This document shows, one piece after another, positions 55,644 through 64,000 of a stretch of DNA of 64,000 nucleotides. A model generated the notes under the pieces. That model was not told the origin of the DNA, did not search any database, and saw nothing but the letters and a program-made list of their open reading frames with translations. The position numbers and the translations under genes were made by a program. Origin of the DNA: Adiantum capillus-veneris (taxonomy: Eukaryota > Streptophyta > Polypodiopsida > Polypodiales > Pteridaceae); the NCBI GenBank assembly GCA_014529385.2, contig CM043952.1, positions 53,774,119 through 53,838,118 on the forward strand, given 5' to 3'. The first letter of the stretch is position 1. The number at the start of each line of letters is the position of its first letter.

Positions 55644-56816
55644 TGTGAACCTTACTCTCTCATTGTAGGAACTCTCTACAGGCTAGGGAAGGATGATATT
55701 CTTAGACGTTGTGCCCATGAGGATGAGTATTTATACATACTGCAAGAAGCCCACATGGGTATAGCGGGAGGACATTTCTTAGGGGAACTAACAGCTAGAA
55801 AGGTGTTACAATCAGGCTATTGGTGGCCTACCTTATTCAAGGATGCATCAATTTTTGCAAAAGTATGTGATGAATGCCAACGTTACAAGATCACACAACG
55901 AAAGGATAGGATGCCCTTACATCCTGTTAAAGTGACTCAACCATTTGAAAACTGGGGTTTGGACTTTGTAGACCCGATTAGTCCGGCAGCTCGTAGCACT
56001 CAATCTTGATATATTATTGTTGCCACTGACTATGTGACAAAGTGGGCGGAAGCCAGGGCGACACGTAAGGCCGATGCAAAATCAACTGCCAAGTTTCTCT
56101 TTGAGAACATTATTACAAGATTTGGTTGTCCCTTTGAGATTTTTAGTGACAATGGTACTCATTTTATAAATGGAGTAATAAAAGAACTCACTACCAACTT
56201 TATGATAGCTCACCATAAGTCCACACCTTATTATCCACAAGAAAATGGCCAAGCTAAGAGCACCAACAAGACCTTAATCTCTATCTTGACCAAAACGGTG
56301 GAAGCTCATCGCACAAATTGGGATTTAAAGCTTACATCATCTCTATGGGCTTATCATACTGCGTACAAAGTTGCCATTAACTGCACACCATTCAAGATGG
56401 TGTATGGCTAAGAAGTGGTTATGCCATGGGAGTTTATCGTTCCTAGTCTTCGAGTAGCTTCTCAAGAAGGTTGGGATGGTAACCCCTTAGTTGAGCGATT
56501 ATATATCCTTGAAAGGCTAGATGAAGAGAGGCAATTAGCTGTGCAAAATGCACTTGTGGAAAAAGATAGGAGAAAGAAATGGTTTGACCATCATCTAAAG
56601 AACAAAGATATCAATGTTGGTGATAAAGTCCTTATGTATGGGGTGCGTAACGAAAAGAAAAAGTTGAAATATGCGGAAAAAGGACCATATAGAGTATGTG
56701 AGATCACCCCACAAGGAACCATTCGTGTGGAGAATCTTGATGGAGTTGAAACCATTGGATTCCTCAATGGGAGCAAATTTAAAAGATACTATGATCCTTT
56801 AACACTAGGTTGGTAA
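55644..56816 (+). pseudogene. Gypsy integrase, catalytic Glu replaced by Lys
   Basis: An HHCC zinc region (AHMGIAGGHF, then VCDECQRYK), the core with TDYVTKWAEA (first Asp), FSDNGTHF (second Asp), and PQENGQAKSTNKTL, where the catalytic Glu expected after GQA is Lys (codon AAG). The C-terminal domain runs to LTLGW before TAA at 56814. Stops at 56007 (TGA) and 56409 (TAA). No chromodomain seen, which fits a non-chromovirus lineage. Confidence 0.9.
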
Positions 56817-58140
56817 TGGGACACTTTTATGTCCTGTTAAGTGACCATTTTCCTTGAACTATGTCAAGAGTTTCAAAATGGATTTTGAGGTGCTATCTAT
56901 CTAGAAAGTTGTCTCATGAGCTGAAAAAAACTCGACTTTTTTTTGGAATATCAATTCCATCTTTAACATTGTCCTTGCACAACATTTCATAACCTAAACT
57001 GTGTGAAAAAACGGGTCCTGTTTTTGGCTTTTTTCAACTTTTTACAACTATACCACTCTAGAATTCATGTTTGTGAGGTCTATAATGCTAGAGAACTATC
57101 TTTAGTAGTCCTCAACATGTACTGATGCTTCTAGGGAGAAATAAATATTAAAGTTGTAAGTTATAACCAAATTACAAAATGGTCAAATCCTGTCTTTTAG
57201 CCAAATTTAGCTCTTCTATGATTTTTTTGGTAGATTTCATGATATCCAAATGCATTTTTGATTTTCTATGTCGCATATTGTAACATAAAGCTAACATTCC
57301 TTGAGTTTTGGGGCACCTAATACCCTATTTTGCATAGTACACAACGATGGTTGATTTTTTCAATTATAGAAGAAAACGAAACATTCTAGTATATCAAGTA
57401 TAGCTTTTTCAATATTGTTAGTTTCTTGTGACAACTACATGCATTTTGTAGGTAGTAACCATATCTAGTCATAAGGATCAAATTTGGCTAGATATTGAAT
57501 AGTTTCTATGGGATTCTACAACTCATAATGTTAAACCCATTTTTTTCATGTTTGCTGTATTTAACACTTCATCTTTGTCCCCAAGATTCCCCTTGGTAAG
57601 AGATGTATTATTCTTTTGACATGCTCCATGGCTCCTTATGAACATAAAGGACAATAGGGAACTAAGAAAACATGCATATATTATTTGTATTGAGCGTGGC
57701 TATAGAAACTTTGATGATATGTTTGCAGAATGGTAAAAATTCAACTTTTTTGTACCTATTTATTTTGGCAAAACAAAAAATAGTGAGTGAGAAGCAATCA
57801 TATGTTCTAATCACCAACCCATTGAAGTTAACTAGGGATTTATCTCAAGTCCTACAAAAATCCTAAATCTTATTTTTATGCAACAAAACATAAGAAATGA
57901 CTGTTTTGATGAAAATGCACTGGTCCATCAACTTTGGAGGCTTGGTGTGACCAAAAGATGAGAAATATTACAAGTTGATTATTTTTTCCATGTGTAGTAG
58001 GCCTTGAACTATAACCTCATGAAAGGATTTTACAAAATGAGTGGATCTACTATGGTTTTGGAGGTTTTTTTCAAAACCCTGAAAGGACACTTTTATGTCC
58101 TGTTAGGTTACCAACCTAGTGTTAAGCCAAGAGGAGCTAC
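56817..58140 (+). other. Gypsy 3' non-coding stretch bounded by repeated motifs
   Basis: AT-rich with no sustained ORF. GGACACTTTTATGTCCTGTTA occurs directly repeated at its two ends (about 56820 and 58084). The neighbouring 18-bp TTAACACTAGGTTGGTAA (last codons of pol, about 56801-56818) reappears inverted at about 58107-58124. Confidence 0.75.
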
Positions 58141-58289
58141 GTGCCATCCATACAAAAAAGGCAGCCAAGGCACAAACAGAATTGAAGAAGATACAAGCTC
58201 AAGCTGAGGCTAAGGAGTAACAACAACGCATAAGATGAAAACGAGAGGCTAACCTTGGATTCACACATGCATTCCACGTTGAAACCGAC

Positions 58290-59513
58290 GAGGATTGGTT
58301 GGACTCTGACACACCTCTACGATACCCTATTGAGCTAAACAGCACCTATGGAAAAGTTCTATATAACGCCTTATTGGACACGGGTGCTAAATATAATCTG
58401 CTATCATATGGGGTGTGGTGTCAGTTAGGGAAGCCACCTCTATCTCAGATTATTATCCATGTCAAGGGTGTCAACAAGAAAAAAACTTCAGTTTTTGGAA
58501 TCTGGCACACTTCTGTCAGTTATGACAATGGGGTTGTAGCTCAAGACTTTTTGGTCATGCTTGTTGGAACTATGGAGGGTAATATAAACCTAGGATGCAT
58601 GTGGATGATAGCGACCAAATGCACTATTGATTGGGGGATAGGGGGTGTCACAACACAGAAACCAACTCTGAGCCCTGCCACTCAAGCCGTAGTCCCTGAG
58701 ATATTTCCTCTTAAGGAAATAAAACCCAAAACATTGCATGTCCAAGAGGTTGATCCATATGTCCCCATAGCCCAAATCTCTAGAGCTTCAATTCATGTAG
58801 CTAAATAAAGCTTGAGACATACAAGACCCATCACAATATAACAAAGAAAACATACAAGTCGGTCCCTAAATCTTCTTTAACTACCATAGCCAGTGCTAAC
58901 AGACAGGCGCCTGGTAAGAGACGTCCCATTCGCCCCAAGAAATGTAAAGAAACATTGCGTTGGATTCCTAAAAAACTATTGGAAGCCCAAGGCTACTATG
59001 AAGGAAATGATCAAATCTGGGTACCAAAACGTAAAATGTGCTCTTATTGTCACCGGGCCCATGTGAGCTCAATCCTGTGACTCCAGAACAAATTGAAGAT
59101 CGCGGAAAGAAAAAAATCACGGAATGCTACACACCTGCTCCCGAGCTAGTTTGGGTACCAAAGAAAGAACGATTTGTTTCACCTAGCTCAAGGACATTGA
59201 AATCAAAGGAAGCTTCTTGCTCTTTGTGTAGTTCCTATACGGAAATAGAAGCTTCAACACAACCTCCACCTACCATTGTACATATCCATACAAGCAAGAA
59301 AGAGTTTGCACCTCTCGTTGTAAGTTCACCACCTACAACAATGTTGCAAATAAAATCATGGGAGAGTACCTTACCACCCTTGCAACTAGATGAAACGCAT
59401 AGGGCGGTCAAAAAGTATTGGTTAAATCCTTCACCCATAACAACTTGGAACAATTGGTTTCAAAAGGTGACAACATCATTCCAAAAGGTATGATCTACCC
59501 AAGGAAGGGGGGA
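58290..59513 (+). pseudogene. Gypsy 3' region: second retropepsin-like domain and unknown tail
   Basis: NALLDTGAKYNLLSYGVWCQ (about 58357-58416) is a D-T-G-A aspartic protease motif in a frame that stays open to 58806; VAQDFLVMLVG follows as a possible flap/second half, though the final ILG-[RH]-[DP] motif is replaced by INLGCMW. Further on, segments with two W-[VI]-PK repeats (LRWIPKK, QIWVPKR, LVWVPKK) and Pro/Ser-rich stretches run to 59491 with stops at several places. Not the pol protease, which lies at 52529. Origin unknown: captured duplicate or part of another element. Confidence 0.5.
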
Positions 59514-59514
59514 G

Positions 59515-60014
59515 TGTTTGCTGACATCCATCATTCACTTGCTTCCCCCTCAACCTTCCTCCCTGACCCCTTAATCTCCAATCTTAGGGAATGTATATAT
59601 AAAGCCTTATACTCACAAAAACAAGATAAAAAAGCAAAAGAGCAAGAGCCATAACACAAAATCATAAAAACACATTATGCACAAGAACACGACCCTTGTA
59701 ATAATTGCACTCTAACCATCATCTATTTGAGTGTATAGATATGGCTAGTACGCAAGAGTCATCCACTCCTGCCTTGGGTGAGAGGTACCCTCGTTACTTT
59801 TCACAAATGTTCCACATGGTCTTTCTGTGCTTGCATGTGAATGGGATTTGGTAGGTACGCTAGCATGTGAGAGGAATCTCGAGGAGTTAGAATGAATGAT
59901 ACGTCTCTTGACCACGACTGACCCATACTTAGTAGAGCGTGTTTCTCCCATTGCACAAGCCTACCCTTTTGACCAAGATGACTATAGGAGTCTAGTGACC
60001 TTCTTAGTAAACAT
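59515..60014 (+). repeat. LTR-like sequence after a polypurine tract
   Basis: AAGGAAGGGGGGAG runs up to 59514 and TGTTTGCTGACATCC begins at 59515, the classical PPT/LTR junction. TATATAAA at 59596-59603 could be a promoter. It shows no visible similarity to the 5' LTR at 47354 and is interrupted at 60015 by copia 3. Confidence 0.5.
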
Positions 60015-60206
60015 TGAAGGAGTACGAGCGGAAGTGTGACGTGAGAGAGAGTGCGAGAAGAAGAGCACGACGATATGGTGAACTCGCTCTATTGTAATGT
60101 GTAGAGCATAGTGAGTTCTTATTAGGTTTTTACAAAAGAATATGTGTACATACCTGGTGGCCCGCCCACTTACCTGGGCGACCAAATTGGGCTTTATACC
60201 CCAACA
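60015..60206 (-). repeat. Copia copy 3 3' LTR
   Basis: 192 bp, nearly identical to the other family LTRs (few transitions; ACCAAATTGGG where others have ACCACATTG). Confidence 0.95.
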
Positions 60207-60294
60207 CCTCCCACTTAAAGTCCAATGTGGTACTTTAAGTGTGAGAGAAGCTACTATACAAGCTAATATACAAGAGATGTAGAGTAGTGATGTA

Positions 60295-63200
60295 CTACCC
60301 TACACCTAACTGCTTGTGAAAATGCGCAAAGCTCTCTGAGGGAAGTCCTTTTGTAAGTAGATCAGCAGGATTTTCTGTGATGTGAACTTTGACAAGCTGA
60401 AGTTGCTTATCCTCGAGCATTTCCCTGATGAAATGATACTTCACATCCACATGCTTTGTCTTTGAGTGATAAACTGGATTGCGAGCCAATTGTATAGCAC
60501 TTTGACTATCACAATATAACACAGGCATCTCTTCTTTGATTCCCAAATCTGTTACTAGTCGATTAAGCCAAATTGATTCTTTGCATGCCTCTGATGCTGC
60601 AACATATTCAGCCTCTGTAGTAGACTGAGTAACACAATCTTGTAATCTAGAATGCCATGATACTACTCCACCAGCCAATGTAAAGACATACCCTGACGTA
60701 GACCTTCGGTTGTCTAAGTCACCTGCATAATCTGAGTCTGTAAAACCCTTTACACTTAGCTCCTAACTCCCATAGCATATACGCATACTCTTTGTAGCTT
60801 TCAGGTATCTCAATATTCCTTTCACTGCCTCCCAATGTTTCTTGCCTGGGTTTGACATGTATCGACTTACTACTCCCACTGCAAATGCAATGTCTGGGCG
60901 AGTAGCAATCATTGCATACATCAAACTACCCACTGCAGACGCATATGGAATCTTATCCATTTCAGCCTGTTCTTCCTCAGACACAGGACAATCTTGTTTG
61001 CTAAGTTTCACATATGGTGGCAATGGAACACTCAGTGCCTTTCCCTTGTCCATATTGAAACGTTGCAAAACCTTGTCAATATACTCTGTTTGAGATAACC
61101 AAATCAACTTCTTTGATTTGTCTCTCTCAATGCGCATACCAAGTATATGACTTGCCTCACCCATGTCTTTCATGTCAAACGATTTTGCCATCTTTGACTT
61201 CAAAGCTGAAATTTCTTCCAAGTGCTTTCCAACAATCAACATATCATCCACATACAAAATAAGGATCAGCCAACTGCCATCCTTAGCCTTCTTTGTATAT
61301 AGACAGTGATCGAACTCACTACGTTTGTAGCCTTGAGAAAGCATAAACTTGTGGAATTTATGGTACCATGTCCTCGGTGATTTTTTTAAGCCATAAAGAC
61401 TCTTTAACAATTGGCATACCCAATCTTCCTTGCCTTTCTCAACAAAACCTTCTGGCTGCTGCATGTAAATTTCCACATCTAAATCACCATGCAAGAACGT
61501 TGTCTTCACATCCATTTGGTGCAACACCAAATCTAATATGGCAACCAATGCAAGAAAGCATCTCAATGTAGTCATCTTGACCACCGGAGAGAAGACTTCA
61601 TCAAAGTCAATGCCTTGTTCTTGCTTAAAGCCCTTGGCAACAAGCCTTGCTTTGTACTTTGGCTGACTATCATGAGCGGTGATCTTATACCTGTAAACCC
61701 ATTTACAAGGTAGAGCCTTTTTGCCCTGTGGTAATTTAACTAGCTTCCATGTCTTGTTTTTATGCAGAGCTCTCATCTATGACCGCATGGCCAATTGCCA
61801 ATTCCCGGAGTCCTTCATTTGCACTGCTTCCTTGTAACATGAAGGCTCATTGCAATCAGTCAACATGACATAGTTCATAGATGGAACAAACCTATCAGGA
61901 GGTCGCATGACATGTCCAGATCTACGCACAATAGGTGGCTCAGGCTCAGCCACAACCTATGGTTCCACTCTATCCTATCCTTGCTCCTCTTGAGCCCTGA
62001 CATTTTGTCTTGCACGTGCAGGTCTATCTTCTTGGAAGACAACTCTTCTAATCTCCTCAAACCTCTCTGGTTTAGAATGATATTTGGATTCATTAAAGTG
62101 AACATCATTGCTGCGGACAACCTTTCTGCATTCGGGATCCCAAAGTCTGTACCCCATCTCACCAGAATTACCATAGCCTAGAAAGATGCACTTTCTACTC
62201 TATGGCTCAAGTTTGTTCCTAAATTCCTTTGGAACGTGAGTATATGCCTCACAGCCAAAGACTCTGAGATGCTTGTATGAGGGCATTTTGCGTGACCATA
62301 CCATCTCTGGCACTGAATCCTTTTGCAAAACCTTGCTAGGAGATCTATTTACAAGATGAACAGTTGTTGATACAGCTTCAGCCCAAAACCATTTGGCAGC
62401 TGTGCATTAGACAACATACTTCTGACCTTCTCTTGTATGGTCCTATTCATCCTCTCAGCAACACCATTTTGAGGAGGATTGTAAGGAGCAGTAAGTTCAC
62501 GTTTTATACCTTTTGACTCACAAAAGTCTTGAAAGGCCTTTGAAACATACTCTCCACCATTGTCAGTGCGTAAGCATTTAAGCTTCTTGCCACTCTGATT
62601 CTCCACAAGTGTCACAAACGTTTTGAAAACACTAAACACTTCATCCTTGTGCTTGAGAAAGTAAACCCATACTTTCCTCGAGTAATCATCTATAAATGTC
62701 ATAAAGTAAGAAGCTCCTCCTAGAGATAGGTTAGGCATAGGTCCACACAAATCACTAAAAACAAGTGCCAACTGTGTATCTCTTCTACTGCTTTTATGCT
62801 TATGTGGTTGTTGTGTTTGCTTACCATACAGACTATGTTCACAGAATTCAAAATCATTAAATGAAAAGCCAGGAAAATAACCAGAACGAGATAAGATTTC
62901 CATTCCCTTCTTGGACATATGTCCTAACCTGTTATGCCACAAAGAAACGTTCGACTGCTCGGTTACATTGATTACATTTTTAGAGACATTTGATACATAA
63001 ATCATGTAATGTCCTCCAGACTTTACTCCATGTGCTACTATCATAGAACCCTTGGATATCTTCCACATGTTCTGTCCAAAAATGGTGACGTAGCCAACAT
63101 CATCAAGTAAACCTGTGATGATCAAGCTCTTTGTAATTGCGGGAACATGTCTCACATTCTTCAGCGTGAAAGAAAATCCATTCTGAAACTTCAATTGAAC

Positions 63201-64000
63201 ATCTCCAACACCTAAGATCTCACATGTCTGCCCATTGCCTAGCCGAACATGATCTTTAGTGGTCACATAAGAGGTAAAACACTCCTTGTTTGGAGACACA
63301 TGAAGTGATGCCCCTGAGTCTATAATCCAGTCACTCAGTGCATTTCCATCAGATGCTGTAAGAAGAGCTGAGTCCATTGTATTCTTCAAGAAGTAGATGT
63401 CTCCTGACACTAGACTGTCATCCTCTGCAACAGTGTTTGTCACATTTATTTCTTGAATCTTCACTGAGGACTTGTTCTTCTCACCATGGTCTTCAGCTTT
63501 CTCTTTGCCTTTTTCTGCTTTCCATTCTCTGCAGTCTCTTTTCATGTGACCCTTCTTGCCACAATGGTAGCATTCTATGTCACTCTTGCCTTTAGCACTG
63601 CGGGACTTGCTACGAGACTGATTCCTCTTTCCACCTTTGTACTTTTCTTTGGTCCTTCCCCTGACAACTAAGGCCGTTCCTTTGCCTTTGTCCATTGTCT
63701 TTCTATTGGTTTCTTCAGTAAGCAGACTTCCTTCTACACCTGCTATGTGCAAACCATCTAGAGGTGCAGAATTACTCAAAGCTGTGCGAAAGGTGTCCCA
63801 ACTTTCCGGCAATGTGATCAACAGGAACATAGCTCTAACAGGTTCATCAAACTTGACACCTTGAGATGACAACTGACTGTAGATTGTGTTGAATTCATGC
63901 AGATGATTGGACACAGGTGTCCCTTCTTTCATCTTCAAGTCAACAAGCTTCTTAAGCCAGTATACCTGTGAAGCTGCACTCTGCTTCTCATAAAGATCAC
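60295..64000 (-). pseudogene. Copia copy 3 gag-pol polyprotein, 5' end missing
   Basis: From the window edge: gag (MFLLITLPESWDTF), zinc knuckle CYHCGKKGHMKRDC, protease (IIDSGASLHVS), pre-integrase, integrase (RTDNGGEYVS, GVAERMNRT) open from the edge to 62349; a 1-base deletion near 62390 (CCATTTGG for CCCATTTGG) breaks the frame. Stops then include TAG after KLEP (about 62206), TAGs around 61960-61980, one near 61777 and one at about 60764 (after YGS). RT (YVDDMLIVG) and RNase H are otherwise recognisable. The Leu codon after KKGMEI is intact here, unlike copies 1 and 2. Confidence 0.95.

Larger units (their letters stand above)
47354..60014 (+). mobile_element. Ty3/gypsy retrotransposon (Tat/Athila-like primer site), 3' end unresolved
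   Basis: The 5' LTR begins TGTTAACCCTCATGG exactly where the second long direct repeat is broken. PBS at 47924, gag from 48678, protease, RT-RNase H and integrase to 56816, then a long 3' region with a second protease-like domain. A PPT-like AAGGAAGGGGGGAG runs up to 59514 and an LTR-like start TGTTTGCTGACATCC follows at 59515, but it does not match the 5' LTR. The far end is cut by copia 3 or lies outside the window, so the end given is a limit, not a boundary. Confidence 0.85.
60015..64000 (-). mobile_element. Ty1/copia retrotransposon, copy 3, 5' part outside the window
   Basis: 3' LTR 60015-60206 (192 bp, TG..CA intact), PPT complement at 60207-60216, RNase H/RT/integrase/protease/gag read leftward from the window edge. 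AACAT precedes the LTR (60010-60014); its partner is out of view. Same family as copies 1 and 2. Confidence 0.95.

Overview
This is a repeat-dominated stretch of a large nuclear plant genome. Evidence for a plant: a DUF1677-type zinc-cysteine protein (a plant-specific family), Ty1/copia elements primed by initiator tRNA-Met, a Ty3/gypsy element with a tRNA-Asp-type primer site, CACTA transposons with TNP2/DUF4218/DUF4216 and Transposase_24 ORFs, and GT-AG introns. The many long (GA)n/(CT)n tracts suggest a fern-like or other large-genome land plant, but the species cannot be read from the sequence. Only one gene looks like an ordinary host gene: DUF1677 at 5206-6315 (-).

Layout. 1-2581: 3' end of a CACTA element (copy A) that cuts into a GIY-YIG nuclease-like gene (2585-3449). 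3450-10672: non-coding except the DUF1677 gene, with tandem duplications and a Mutator-type MITE (9645-10074). 10673-43813: nested mobile elements. An outer CACTA (copy C, TSD ATC, matching TIRs) contains an inverted CACTA (copy B, 3' TIR at 13806). Copy B is split in its Transposase_24 gene by a 16.7 kb TIR element ('element T', 15337-32078) and in a TNP2 intron by a copia element (33124-38644, TSD ATAAC). Element T is itself split by another copia (19364-24870). 43814-47353: intergenic DNA and a derelict LTR-like direct-repeat element. 47354 to about 60014: a decayed gypsy element inserted in that repeat. 60015-64000: a third copia of the same family, cut by the window edge.

The most interesting object is element T. 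After subtracting the nested copia it is about 11.2 kb, has TIRs of about 34 bp and a candidate 3-bp TSD. It carries at least four intron-containing genes in two convergent pairs: (A,+) a DDE-like transposase I cannot assign to a named superfamily; (B,-) an acidic protein of unknown function; (C,+) a protein starting with a clear tail-less histone H3 fold, followed by a Ulp1/C48 SUMO-protease-like domain, an acidic linker and an FCP1/SCP-like phosphatase domain; (D,-) an unknown protein. All show stops or frameshifts, so this copy is dead. A DNA transposon carrying a histone H3 fold together with SUMO-protease and CTD-phosphatase-like domains is not something I recognise as described. A plausible reading is that the cargo acts on host chromatin or SUMO-dependent silencing; that is inference.

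The three copia copies share nonsense codons in mosaic combinations, suggesting movement of already defective copies in trans and recombination between lineages. The gypsy element has in-frame stops, a lost integrase catalytic Glu and a second retropepsin-like domain downstream of pol. All coordinates and frames were worked out by eye; homology calls rest on motif recognition, not searches.
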